From NCBI RefSeq assembly GCF_033115175.1, contig NC_084850.1, positions 17,391,218 through 17,455,217 on the forward strand: DNA of 64,000 bases, given 5' to 3'. The first letter of the stretch is position 1, and every line of letters begins with the position of its first letter. This document shows, piece by piece, positions 23,350 to 34,785 of this stretch. Position numbers and translations under genes: made by a program. Source of the DNA: Lepus europaeus (taxonomy: Eukaryota > Chordata > Mammalia > Lagomorpha > Leporidae). The notes under the pieces were generated by a model. That model was given only the letters and a program-made list of their open reading frames with translations, was not told the origin of the DNA and searched no databases.

Positions 23350-26005
23350 TTCTCTTTGACATAGAATTAAACTCTGATGTTCTGTTAAAGCAATGTATTA
23401 AAGTAATCTATTATGTTCTCTTGATGTCTGTTAAATTCTAATTGTTCAGAAACAGCTGAATTTTTATTAAGAGCTATGGGTTATTTAAATATGTGCTTAT
23501 TTTCAAAGATTTGAATAATCACCTTGTAACAATGATGAAATTTGGTCTATGTTATGTCATGATTTTAAGGAATCTTATTTCAACCAGATATTTTGGATTT
23601 TGAGCCTTCTTGGCATTCTTGACAGGCATTCAAAAAATCAAAGTTTCAAACAATCTGGACTCTAAAATTTCCAGTAAATCCTGGACTTTGGCTTTTCCAG
23701 TTTGGGCCCAACTGAAAAAATCGAAGGACCTATGTCTCTCATCTTATAGAGACACCAACTAATCAGGCTATTTGGATTATATTAGAAGTACTGTCAAGAT
23801 GTGATGTGGTACCAAACTTTAAGTTTCTATAATGGAAAATGCTATTAATACAAATGTTTGAGGATTAAAAAGTCTAATGATCTTGTGTTACTAGACATGA
23901 TAGTTATCTTAATGAGAAAACCCCAGAAGCCTAAAGGGTTAAATACTTGTAAAATCCTACAGGTGCTTTCAAAAATACTGTGAAGTAAGCAAGTGCCTCT
24001 TGTTGGTTGATGAGTTTATAATTTTAAACATGGCGACTTAAAGTCTTTTGTCATCCACAGTTATATATGATTTGCTGCTCATAAAACTAAAGTGTTGTTG
24101 GTTCTGTGTTTAGCTGTCCTCCTACAGGTTCCTAGGGACTTTTTCCAGCCACTTCTATTGTATTCAGTACTTTGGGATGGCTCTGTAAACAGATGAAGCC
24201 AATAATGTATTAACAGTACCAACTGAGAGAAAGTATGGTTAACTGAGGTTACTAAAAACAAAAAGCAATTCAAATCAATTGGCAATCTACAAAAAAAGTT
24301 AAAGATTTTAAAAGCTATTATTAAAATTGTTATATTGGTCTATTATGCTATGTTATATGTGTGTACATATTGTATGTCCACATGGGGAAATTTTATTAAG
24401 AGTTTTATTTTAAATGGCTTATAGATAAGATTGTCCATAAATTTAAGCTGCTAAAATCAATCAAAGATACATTTTAATTTGTGGGACCTGAATCTGTGTA
24501 TCATATATTTTAAACTTGTTGGTAGAAAGAAACCAAAAACATTTTATATGGTTGTGCTTAAGTTTACTGGCTAAACAAACTACACCATGTTAGATATTTA
24601 AGAGGTGTTTTCAAATACATGGTTCTTAAAATTTATAGAAGGCATTGGACCTTCTGGTAAATGTTTTCTTAAGTTGTTATCCAATGGTTGAAACTGTTTT
24701 CTAAGTATTCATGTGATATTGCTATTGTCAGCAAGCAATCTAGGACTTGCTCCCTCATTTCTCTATTCTAAGCACAACTTGTTCTTTCATTTCTCTATTC
24801 TCTTCAAGGTAGGAAACTAATTCAATTATGAAGGAATCTGTAGGACGCACAATTTACTCTTTAGACCTTATAAAAGAGATGGCTAACATTTTTCTGTAAT
24901 AGCATAGCCAAAATAAGAACTTAAATAATAATCTCCTAGCTAGATTCACTTTGCCATCAGCGAAGTGTACAGTAAGTAGGAAAAACCTCCCTTTCAGACC
25001 AAAGGGAAAGAAAGTTTTAAAGTGAGAATATAATTTTCCTCATGGGCATGTCTACCTTAGAAAAACTACTACAGAACATGCCTGTGACTATAGACTTGTA
25101 GTTCAGGCCACCGAAGATTAGAGATGGGACACGGGCACTCCCTTGACTTGCATCCTCTGGTCTGCTTTAACACAAACCAGGAGGAAAAGAAACCTAGGCA
25201 TCAGAAGCAATGGGTAGCAGGCCTATTAATGGCTGATCTGTACAGTGATCTGCCCTCAAGGAGACCCAACAGGCCAGTCCACTGCAGTGGCTTTCAATGT
25301 GGTAAGCCTGGGCTTCAGCAGAAGTCAGCTTGTGAAGAGCCCCGGCAGCTCTGCCAAGAGTTGGATCACTGGAAATGGACTTGACCTGGAGTCGAAGGAT
25401 GCCCAGGTCAGAGCCACAGATCTTATTGGCTCTAAGCTGAAAAGCCCTTCAGTCAGCCCAACTTCCAAAGTGACCACTGCAGCTGAGGGGATGGTCAAGT
25501 AGGGTCAGCGACATTGCAGGCAGAACTGTAAATTTCTTGTTAGAGATGCCACCTGCCTATACCTGGCCAGCTCTCCTCCCAGGCCAGCCAAGTAATGCAA
25601 GTCAACAGAGTGCCTTCCCCTAGGAGGTTCACGCCTCCCTTAGGATATACTCCATGTGAAGATATAGATACGTTAGGGTCTCTTAACTCACAAGGCCTAA
25701 AGCCCACCAGATTATTATCAAGCCCCTTCTATCAGGTTCTATTTGCCTCTCAATCAGAAAACTTAATTGTAGCTTAGACAGCACCTTTTTTAGCTCCTCT
25801 AATAATGTCTGTCCTTTGTTCTAGACCCTGTATAGTGTACTTGAGTCTCATTCCTTTGTAATCATAACCTCTACTCTACCACCAATGGCTCTACTCCCAA
25901 CCTGTGTGTACTGATGGTCCTCTTCCCCACTTAATGCTGTATAATTGTTCAAACCTGGTAAATGCCACTCTTAGGATCATTGGTTACTATCTTCGCTCTG
26001 TCTTT
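23350..26005 (+). other. Non-L1 segment replacing ORF2 in the composite element
   Basis: No L1 ORF2 motif (endonuclease, FADD, Zn motif) occurs here. 23350-25080 is AT-rich and noncoding, with no family I recognise. 25080-25620 is GC-richer and resembles a decayed retroviral gag/pro stretch. 25620-26000 is noncoding. The part from about 24655 onward recurs at 30820-32230 and part of it at 63327-64000, so the segment is itself a dispersed repeat, not unique flanking DNA. Confidence 0.65.
25120..25610 (+). pseudogene. Retroviral gag nucleocapsid/protease-like remnant
   Basis: The frame 25124-25384 reads ...LVCFNTNQEEKK...FQCGKPG...LCQELDHWKWTC. The last part keeps CX4HX4C spacing of a retroviral CCHC zinc knuckle but lacks the first cysteine; an earlier FQCGKPG also looks like half a knuckle. 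About 140 nt downstream, in another frame, AGRTVNFLLE resembles the entry to a retroviral protease active site, but the catalytic D-T/S-G is absent. I infer a decayed class I ERV gag-pro junction. Overlapping open frames (25245-25502) are probably shadows. Not functional as a retroviral protein. Confidence 0.4.
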
Positions 26006-26471
26006 TATGACCTTGTCTAAATATGATCAGTGTCAGCAAACTTGGAAGGCTTCCATAGCCTTGGCAACTCATGACGACAGCCTAGGCTGGTTACTGGCAC
26101 CATAAACTAGAGTGTCAATTTGTTGGCTCAACAACAGGAGCCACTGTGCACTTGCTCCTCATGTGGGATCTCTGTCCTTGATGTACTGTACATTTTGATT
26201 TAATGCTATAACTAGTACTCAAACAGTATGTTTCACTTTGTGTTTCTATGTGGGTGCAAATTGTTGAAATCTTTATACTAAATTGATCTTCTGAATATGA
26301 AGAGAATTGAAAATGAATCTTGATGCAAATGGAAGGGGAGAGGGAGCGGGAGAGGGGAGGGTTGTGGGTGGGAGGGAAGTTATGGGAGGGGGAAGCCATT
26401 GTAATCCATAAGGTGTACACTGGAAATTTATATTCATTAAATAAAAGTTTAAAAAAATAAAAAATAAAAAA
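26006..26471 (+). repeat. L1 3' UTR and poly(A) end of composite element
   Basis: From ATGACCTTGTC the sequence matches L1 3' UTRs elsewhere in the window (for example 28310-28740): CTTCCATAGCCTTGGCAACTCATGAC, CTCAACAACAGGAGCCACTGTGCAC, ACTTTGTGTTTCTATGTGGGTGCA, the G-rich block, and the AATAAA-containing end at 26440. This end is what L1 ORF2p normally recognises for target-primed reverse transcription. Confidence 0.85.
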
Positions 26472-26479
26472 TGAAGTTG

Positions 26480-27474
26480 TACATTTGTTTTCAGAGTCCC
26501 TTAGGTGTGGTTCTTATATAATATTTTTTCTTAAACTTTACTTTTTAAATGCCTTCACAGGCCTTCTGGAGCTTTCTACTATGTTTTTATATAAATTGTG
26601 GGGTAGATTTTTGTTTTGTCATTATATTTGTTTAATCTTGTTCGACAATAACAATAAAGTTTACTTGTTATCCTTATGACTTTGTGTCTAAGTGTGCTGA
26701 CACAACCATTTATTGTTTGATTGTTAGAGTTAATCTATTTGGTCAATAAATGCTACAGTTCTCAATTTCTGTGTATCTAAAAAAGTTCAATCTCTGGACA
26801 TGGCCCACTCTCTTCTAAATCAACTCAGGTATTTAGATACTATTGTTCTGGGCAGTTTTACTACAGAAATAGCCCTTATTTAAGCAGAAGAATCCATTAA
26901 CTTATGGCTCCATTTCTATCTGTGGTGCATAAACTCAAAATTTGGGAAACCTATAAATCTCTTATATAATTTTGATAAGTACTTTGCATTTACATTCATG
27001 TAAGAAACTGTGCTGATTTTAATGGTAGGGGAGTAAGATGGAAGTGCTAAGTAGCCAAAGGAGTTCCCAGTTGTGATAAAGAAGATAATGTAACTCCATC
27101 ACATGCAGAGTGTATGATGGTGGAGACAATCATAGGGTATAGTGAGGGTGCAGAGGAAAGGCTCCTTACTGCATGGAGGATGGAAGCATCAGTGAAAGCT
27201 ACCAGGAATAAAAAGCCCTGAGCTGCCTCATAGAAGGAATTGTTTTCTCCAGTGGAAAGAAAACACAGATCCAAAGAAGGGAGATTTATCTCTTCCTTCT
27301 TCCATAGGTATCAGCAATAACCCCTTGCTTGCAATATCTAGGTTATTTTACATTTACCAATGAAAGTGTGTATTTACTTGTGGCTACTTTAGTAAATTTG
27401 ATTAACAGAGTATAACAGTAGCTTATTTGAGTACTTAGAATTTTACAAGAATGATTTTTTCCTACTAAATGGCT
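26480..27474. other. No gene or clear repeat seen
   Basis: AT-rich. Contains AATAAAG at 26653, a candidate old poly(A) signal. 27040-27290 is a purine-rich patch with a 75-codon minus-strand open frame and no motif. Possibly the distal SLC35A3 retrocopy 3' UTR (inference). Confidence 0.35.
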
Positions 27475-30240
27475 ATTTCAGTTTTAAACATTTATTTAAT
27501 AAATATAAATTTCCAAAGTATAGCTTTTGGATTACAGCAGCTTCCCATCCCCCATAACTTCCCTCCAACCACAACACTCCCATCTACAGCTCCTTCTCCT
27601 ATCCCATTAACATCAAAATTCATTTTCAATTCTCTTCATATACAGAAGATAAATTTAATATATATTAAGTAAAGATTTCCACAGTTGTCACCCACACAGA
27701 AACACAAAGTGTAAAGAACTGCTTGAGTACACAGTTATTCTTAGGTGTTTAAATTTAACTGAAAAGTGATCCCTGTTAAATATTAGAGTGGGAATAAGAG
27801 AGGGAAGAGATGTACAATTTGGGACATGCTCAATCGGACTTGCCCCAAACGGTAGAGTTAGAAATGTGCCAGGGGATTCCAAGTCAATCCTATCAAGGTG
27901 GCATGTGCCAATGCCATCTCACTAGTCAAAGTGATCAGTTCAGTTCACAATTGATCATACTAATAGGTCTAAGAGGCAAAGGGACAATGTAAACAAGACT
28001 AGTGTCTGCTAATACTAACTGATAGAATAAAAATGGAGAGAACGATCCAACATGGGAAGCAGGATACTCATAGAATGGAAGACGTCATAAAGAGCACTCT
28101 GGCCTCAGAATCAGCCCTTAAGGCACTCCGATCTGCTAAAAATCACATGAGAGTATTTCAGGCGTGGAAAGCCAAGACACTATGGCAAAAAAAACACCTA
28201 AATGAAAGGTCTCTGTGAGTGAGATCCCAATGGGAAGAACGGGCCATCAAAGAAGAGGGTACGTTTCTCTGAAGGGAGGAGAGAACTTCCACTTTGACTG
28301 TGACCTTGTCTAAATAAGATCGAAGTCAGCAAACTCAAAATGCTTCCATAGTCTTGGCAACTCATGACTAGAGCCTAGGGAGATTACTGACGCCATAAAC
28401 AAGAGTGTCAAATTGTTAAGTCAACAACAGGAGTCACTGTGTACTTGCTTCTCATGTAGGATCTCTGTCCTTAATGTGTTGTCTAATGTGAAGAGATGCT
28501 ATAACTAGTATTAAACAGCATTTTTACACTTTGTGTTTCTGTATGGGTGCAAACTGATGAAATCTTAATATATCCTAAATCGATCTTCTGTATATAAAGA
28601 GAATTGAAAATGAATCTTGATGTGAATGGAATGGGAGAGGCAGAGGGAGATGGGAGGGTTGTGAGTGGCAAGGAAGTTACGGGGGAAAAACCATTGTAAT
28701 CCATAAACTGTACTTTGGAAATATATATTTACTAAATAAAAGTTTAAAAAAAGTACTGTTTGAGTACTAGTTATACCATTAATTCACATAGTACAATACA
28801 TTAAGGACAGAGATCCTAAATGGGGAGTAAGTGCACAGTGACTCCTGTTGTTGATTTAACAATTGAAATTCTTATTTATGATGTCAGTAATCACTCAAGG
28901 CTCTTGTCATGTGTTGCCAAATCTATGGAGGCCTTTTGAGTTCGCTGACTTCGATCTTATTTAGACAAGGTCATAGTCAAAGTGGAAGTTCTCTCCTCCC
29001 TTCAGAGAAAGGTACCTCCTTCTTTGATGGCCCATTCTTTCCTCTGGGATTTCACTTGCATAGATCTTTCATTTATGTGTTTTTTTTTCCAGAGTGTCTT
29101 GGCTTTCCATGCCTGAAATACTCTCATGTGATTTTTAGCCAGATCTGAATGCCTAAGGGCTGATTCTGAGGCCAGAGTGCTATTTAGGACATCCGTCATT
29201 CTATGAGTCTGCTGTGTCTCCCCCTTCCCATGTTGGATCGTTTTCTCCTTTTTAATTCTATTAGTTAGTATTAGCAGACATTAGTCTTGTTTATGTGATC
29301 ATCCCTTTTAGTCTTAATCCTACCAGTATGATCAATTGTGAACTGAAATTGATCACTTTGACTAGTGAGATGGCATTGGTACATGCCACCTAGATGGGAT
29401 TGAATTGGAATCCCCTGGTATGTTTCTAACTCTACCGTTTGGGGCAAGTCCAATTGAGCATGTGCCGACTGTACATCTCCTCCCTCTCTTATTCCCACTC
29501 TTATAGTTAACAGGGATCACTTTGCAGTTAAATTTAAACACCTAAGAATAATTGTGTCTTAATTAAAGAGTTCAACCAATGATATTAAGTAGAACAAAAA
29601 AATACTAAAAGGAATAAAGTAGTAAGTTGTTCCTCAACAGTCAGGACAAAGGCTGATCACGTCATTGTTTCTCATAGTGTCCATTTCACTTCAACAGGTT
29701 TCCCCTTTGGTGCTCGGTTAGTTGTCACTGATCAGGGAGAACATATGATATTTGACCCTTTGGGACTGGCTTATTTCACTCAGCATGATGTGTTCCAGAT
29801 TCCTCCATTTTGTTGCAAATGACCGGATTTCATTGTTTTTTACTGCTGTATAGTATTCTATAGAGTACATATCCCATAATTTCTTTATCCAGTCTACTGT
29901 TGAGGGGCATTTAGGTTGATTCCTGGTCTTGGCTAGTGGGAATTGAGCTGCAATAAACATTAATGTGCAGACTGCTTTTTTGTTTGCCAATTTAATTTCC
30001 TTTGGGTAAATTCCAAGGAGTGGGATGGCAGGGTTGAATGGTAGGGTTCCATGTCTCCTGTGTCTCCATATGAATTTCAGCATAATTTTTTCCAGATCTG
30101 AGATGAATGTCTTTGGTGTTTTGATTGGTATCGCGTTGAATTTATAAATTGCTTTTAGGAGAATGGACATTTTGATGATATTGATTCTTACAACCCATGA
30201 GCATGGAAGATTTTTCCATTTTTTGGTATCTAAATTGCTA
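27475..30240 (-). mobile_element. L1 with internal ORF2 deletion, split by another L1
   Basis: Minus-strand L1 3' end at 27475-27730 resumes at 28755 and runs through the 3' UTR to ORF2. The minus-strand frame 30170-29718 (150 codons) joins the RT-distal region (...LKFIWRHRR) directly to the late C-terminal region (...[16 protein letters not shown]...). This means about 0.9 kb of ORF2, including the Zn-motif region, is missing in frame. 5'-truncated near 30240. Confidence 0.8.
27731..28754 (+). mobile_element. 5'-truncated L1 nested in the minus-strand L1
   Basis: Plus-strand L1 3' UTR from ACAGTTATTCTTAGG to ATAAAAGTTTAAAAAAA. Flanked by ACTGCTTGAGTAC (27718-27730) and ACTGTTTGAGTAC (28755-28767), a 13-bp target duplication with one later substitution; the outer L1 reads continuously if the insert is removed. 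Confidence 0.9.
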
Positions 30241-30296
30241 TTTCTACCACAAATCCTGGAAAACTGAGAGCTACTTGCCAGAGTATCTTCTCTTGA

Positions 30297-30640
30297 TTTA
30301 TTTTTTTCTTTGGACAGGCAGAGTGGACAGTGAGAGAAAGAGAGAGACAGAGAAAGGTCTTCCTTTTACCATTGGTTCACCCTCCAATGGCCACCATGAT
30401 GTGGCCAGCACATCGTGCCCATCTGAAGCCAGGAGCCAGGTGCTTCTCCTGGTCTCCCATGCGGGTGCAGGGCCCAAGGACTGGGGCCATCCTCCACTGC
30501 ACTCCCAGACCACAGCAGAGTGCTGGACTGGAAGAGGGGCAACCGGAACAGAATCCGGTGCCCCGACTGGGACTAGAACCCGGTGTGCTGGCGCCACAAG
30601 GCGGAGGATTAGCCTAGTGAGCCGTGGCACCGACCTCTCT
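30297..30640 (-). mobile_element. CSINE
   Basis: Antisense C SINE: TTTGGACAGGCAGAGTGGACAG at the tail side, GGTCTCCCATGCGGGTGCAGGG, ending GAGCCGTGGCACCGACC at its head. CTCTTGATTTATTTTTT (about 30290) and CTCTTGGCTTATTTTTT (about 30636) look like an imperfect target duplication. Confidence 0.88.
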
Positions 30641-30799
30641 TGGCTTATTTTTTACAAGTGATACTAACGATATATTTTTTTCTTTGTTGCCTGGTATTTG
30701 TACTTACAACTCACAGAATCATGTTACATTTTGGTCTATAATTATGTGTTCATGTGCAGATGGATTGGATTTCTGACATTCTAATTCCTTAGTAATTAT

Positions 30800-32738
30800 A
30801 AGAGTGTCCCTAAATATTATAAGGGAGGTGTGAAGCTCCTAGGGTAAGGCACTCTGTTGACTTTCATTACTTAGCTGGCCTGGGAGGAGAGCTGGTCAGG
30901 TAAAGGCAGATGGCATCTCTAACAAGAAATTTACAGTTCTGCCTGCAATGTCGCTGACCCTACTTGACCATCCCCTCAGCTGCAGTGGTCACTTTGGAAG
31001 TTGGGCTGACTGAAGGGCTTTTCAGCTTAGAGCCAATAAGATCTGTGGCTCTGACCTGGGCATCCTTCGACTCCAGGTCAAGTCCATTTCCAGTGATCCC
31101 ACTCTTGGCAGAGCTGCCAGGGCTCTTCACAAGTTGACCTCTGCTGAAACCCAGGCTTACCACATTGAAAGCCACTGCAGTGGACTGGCCTGTTGGGTCT
31201 CCTTGAGGGCAGATCACTGTATAGATCAGCCATTAATAGGCCTGCCACCCATTGCTTCTGATGCCGAGCTTTCTTTTCCTCCTGGTTTCTGTTAAAGCAG
31301 ACCAGAGGATGCAAGACAAGGGAGTGCCCAAGTCCCATCTCTAATCTTCGGTGGCCTGAACTACAAGTCTACAGTCACAGGCATGTTCTGTAGTAGTTTT
31401 TCTAAGGTAGACAATGCCCATGAGGAAAATTATATTCTCACTTTAAAACTTTCTTTCCCTTTGGTCTGAAAGGGAGGTTTTATCTACTTCCTGTTTACTT
31501 CACTGATGGTGAAGTGAATCTAGCTATGAGATTATTATTTAAGTTCTTATTTTGGCTATGCTATTACAGAAAAATGTTAGCCATCTCTTTTATAAGGTCT
31601 AAAGATTAAATTGTGCATCCTACAGATTCCTTCATAATTGAATTAGTTTCCTACCTTGAAGAGAATAGAGAAATGAAAGAACAAGTTGGGCTTAGAATAG
31701 AGAAATGAGGGAGCAAGTCTTAGATTGCTTGCTGACAATAGCAATATCACATGAATACTTAACAAACAGTTTCAACCATTAGATAACAACTTAAGAAAAC
31801 ATTTACCAGCTAAGTAATGAAAGTCAACGAAGTGCCTTCCCCTAGGAGGTTCACACCTCCCTTAGGATATACCCCATGTGAAGATATAGATGGGTCTGGG
31901 CCTCTGAATTTACAAGGCCTAAAGCCCACCAGATTATTATCAAGCCCCTTCTTTCAGGTTCTATTTGCCTCTCAATCAGAAAACTTAATTGTAGCTTAGA
32001 CAGCACCTTTCTTAGCTCCTCTAATAATGACTCTGTCCTTTGTTCTAGACCCTGTCTAGGGCACTTGGGCCTCATTCCTTTGTAATCATAACCTCTACTC
32101 TACCACCAATGGCTCTACTCCCAACCTGTGTGTACTGATGGTCCTCTTCCCCACTTCATGCTGTATAATTGTTCAGACCTGGTTAATGCCACTCTTAGGA
32201 TCATTGGTTACTATCCTCACTCTGTCTTTTATGACCTTGTCTAAATATGACCAGAGTTGGCGAACTCAAAAGGCTTCCATAGCCTTGGCAACTCATGACG
32301 AGAGCCTAGGGTGGTTACTGGCACCATAAACTAGAGTGTCAATTTGTTGGCTCAACAACAGGAGTCACTGTGCACTTGCTCCTCATGTGGGATCTCTGTC
32401 CTTAATGTGCTGTCCATTTTGATTTAATGCTATAGCTAGTACTCAAACAGTATGTTTTACTTTGTGTTTCTATGTGGGTGCAAATTGTTGAAATCTTTAC
32501 TTAATGCATACTAAATTGATCTTCTGAATATGAAGAGAATTGAAAATGAATCTTGATGTGAATGGAAGGGGAGAGGGATCAGGAGAGGGGAGGGTTGCGG
32601 GTGGGAGGGAAGTTATGGGAGGGGGAAGCCATTGTAATCCATAAGGTGTACACTGGAAATTTATATTCATTAAATAAAAGTTAAAAAAATTTTAAAAATC
32701 TAGTAACTAGGAAAAAAAAAGAGTGTCCCTAAATATTA
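30800..32738 (+). mobile_element. Second copy of composite 3' half, with L1-type 5' inversion
   Basis: 30820-31805 is the reverse complement of the region equivalent to 25640-24655. 31806-32700 is the direct continuation equivalent to 25590-26440, including the foreign/L1 3' UTR junction and the poly(A) end. About 55 bp around AAGTAATGAAAGTCAAC is present in both arms. AAGAGTGTCCCTAAATATTA occurs at 30800-30819 and 32719-32738, a perfect 20-bp target-site duplication. Inverted 5' arm plus direct 3' arm is the twin-priming product known for L1. Confidence 0.92.
30960..31338 (-). pseudogene. gag/pro-like remnant within the inverted arm
   Basis: Same remnant as at 25120, read on the minus strand: open 86-codon frame 31338-31078 with FQCGKPG and LCQEWDHWKWTC (CX4HX4C; first knuckle Cys replaced by Trp). 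The overlapping frame 31217-30960 is also open, as in the first copy, which fits low divergence better than selection. Confidence 0.4.
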
Positions 32739-32994
32739 AAAAATAGTTCTAAATCTCATTAGGACAGATACCTTAGTGGGACACAAAGACTGCTACTCCC
32801 CTGAATAAATTTATTTCCTGAAAAAATCTTTTTGCCTAGAATTTTTTTTGTTGCTGTTAATCCAGTCTAAAAGATTTTAGGGACTATTAAAATGGATGTT
32901 ACACATAAATGAGTTCTTGGATACATGCTAAGACAGTCTGTAAATATTCCATAATATTTCTTATTTAATCCACAAAAATTTTCACTGAAGTTAT
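32739..32994. other. Possible 3' UTR of the candidate exon upstream
   Basis: On the minus strand an AATAAA (32815-32810) lies about 180 nt after the stop codon at 32995, so this could be the 3' UTR of the candidate terminal exon. Not otherwise supported. Confidence 0.25.
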
Positions 32995-33189
32995 CTATTG
33001 ATAATCTTCCTGGTAGCTAGGATGCTGGACTGTGTACCAAATACTTCCAGTGGTACCATCCTCATAGACTATATTTTGAATGATACTATGTAGAGTTAGA
33101 CAATGATATGTTCTTGTCTGTGCTCTGTAAACCATATAATCATTGCCCAAAATAGAACTGGAGCGATGATTGTGGTATCCATTCACAAA
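32995..33189 (-). CDS. Candidate terminal coding exon, unknown gene
   Basis: I do not recognise this protein. The minus strand has a good acceptor (TTTGTTTCTTCTGAAG) followed by an open stretch of 64 codons from TTTGTGAAT to TAG, beginning FVNGYHNHRSSSILGNDY and ending in SIWYTVQHPSYQEDYQ. Amino-acid composition is balanced rather than low-complexity, and it is not part of any repeat I can identify. It starts in phase 0, which matches the phase-0 end of the candidate exon at 36405-36541 on the same strand. An AATAAA follows about 180 nt downstream. It could also be a fragment of an old retrocopy, or chance; the frame is open a further 20 codons upstream of the acceptor. Confidence 0.35.
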   Translation of the reverse strand, partial: FVNGYHNHRSSSILGNDYMVYRAQTRTYHCLTLHSIIQNIVYEDGTTGSIWYTVQHPSYQEDYQ

Positions 33190-33959
33190 CTTCAGAAGAA
33201 ACAAATTGATAGAGCTACATGTTAAGCGCATTGTATCTAAATACTCCATTTGGTGAAACAGAGAGACCCTATACTTTATAAAACAATGTCCTTTTTCTCA
33301 AATATGCTGCACAGCATAACCCTCAACAACTCAACTTTAAAGAATCTTCATGAAATATTATCCCCAGCCACAAACATGTTATAATAGTTTAAAAATAATC
33401 CAGTTGAAGGCAAAAATAAGGTGCACTATCTAAAAATGTCTGCATGAAAATATCCTAGAAGCAATGAGTCATCATAAACTAAACACTTAGGAAATACATT
33501 GTCCTCTTTATATAGGCTTAGGAATAATTTAATAAGACCATTGCTTCTTGGGAGTATGAATGTTTAGGATAGGAGGTGGTAAGTGGCTTACTAACTATTG
33601 TTCAGATCTGTGCTCACTACCTCAATAAAATTCTCTATTTATAAACATAAATGCATTTTGCTTCACCCAATAAATGTTTTTTAAATCATTAAGTAAAAAT
33701 AAAATATATCAAAATTTGAATGCACTAAAGACATTATTAGTTTAAAGGAAGCCTGCGAAGAAACTCTTAGTGAAGCAAAACGTTTTCTCAATGATAATTT
33801 CCTTCTGCTTGGGTACTGCCCAGGTTTTGATTTCCTAGTGCTTCTTTGAAAGTAATTTTGGCTCTGTCTATAGAAAGCTTCTGCACACCCAACCCTTATA
33901 CTTTTCTTTGAAGGCCTTCTCAGTTCAGCACCATTGCCCCTTTCCTTTTTTATTTCTTT
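33190..33959. other. No repeat seen; possible intron
   Basis: AT-rich DNA without a recognisable element. It would be intronic if the two candidate exons belong to one gene. Confidence 0.35.
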
Positions 33960-34410
33960 TTTTTTTCCTTTTTAAAATTGTATTCAAGGTATTCAAATTT
34001 CATGTATTTCATATATACACAATCAGGAACATAGTGATACTCCCCACCCTACCTCCCTACTGCACACAACCCCACCCTTTCTCTCCTATTCCTTTTCTTA
34101 ATTTTTACAATGATTTACTTTCAGTTTACTACATACTCATAAGACTAACCCTGCACTAAGTAAAGAGTTCAACAAACAGTACACAGAAAAAAAAATCACT
34201 GATCCTCAACAGTAGAGACAAGGGCTGTAAACAATCACTAAATCTCAGAAAGTCCATTTCACTCCAATACAATATATTTTTAGCACTCTATTAGTTACCA
34301 CAGATCAGAGAAAACATATGGCATTTGTCTTTCTGGGACTAGTTTAATTAACTAAGTATAATGGCTTCCAGTTCTATCCAATTCATTGCAAAAGATAAAA
34401 TTTCATTCTT

Positions 34411-34692
34411 TTTTTTTATTTGACAGGAAGAGTTAGACAGTGAGAGAAAGACAGAGAGAAAGGTCTTTCTTCTGTTGGTTCACTCCCCAAATGGCTGCTA
34501 CGGCCAGCTCTGTGCCGATCCAAAGCCAGGAGCCAGGTGCTTCCTCCTGGTCTCCCATACGGGTGCCTTCCTGGGCCACAGCAGAGAGCTGGATTGGAAG
34601 AGGAGCAGCCGGGACTAGAACCCAATGCCCATATGGGATGCTGGCACTGCAGGCAGAAGATTAACCAAGTGGCCATGGTGCCAGCCCCCAGG
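34411..34692 (-). mobile_element. CSINE inside the old L1
   Basis: Antisense C SINE from TTTATTTGACAGGAAGAG to GGCCATGGTGCCAGCC. ATTTCATTCTT at 34400-34410 and 34693-34703 is the target duplication. Confidence 0.9.
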
Positions 34693-34729
34693 ATTTCATT
34701 CTTCTTTATAGCTGCATAGTACACCATAA

Positions 34730-34782
<53 letters not shown>
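34730..34782 (+). repeat. (TG)n(TA)n microsatellite
   Basis: About nine TG followed by about sixteen TA dinucleotides, inside the old L1. Confidence 0.95.

Positions 34783-34785
<3 letters not shown>

Larger units (their letters stand above)
21307..26471 (+). mobile_element. Composite L1: 5' UTR + ORF1 + foreign segment + L1 3' end
   Basis: Starts with a full L1 5' end (GAGGAGAGTGGCAAGATGGC), has a 5' UTR with a GAAA tract, and a broken ORF1 (22290-23340). At about 23349 it leaves L1 sequence just after AAAGATCACAGGAAGCTCAA, where sister L1s at 50800 and 58590 go on into ORF2. About 2.65 kb of non-L1 DNA follows. It rejoins the L1 3' UTR near 26005 (ATGACCTTGTCTAAATATGATC) and ends in ATTAAATAAAAGTTTAAAAAA. 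TGAAGTTG at 21299-21306 and 26472-26479 is a possible 8-bp target duplication. No ORF2 sequence is present, so it must depend on another L1's ORF2 protein. Confidence 0.75.
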
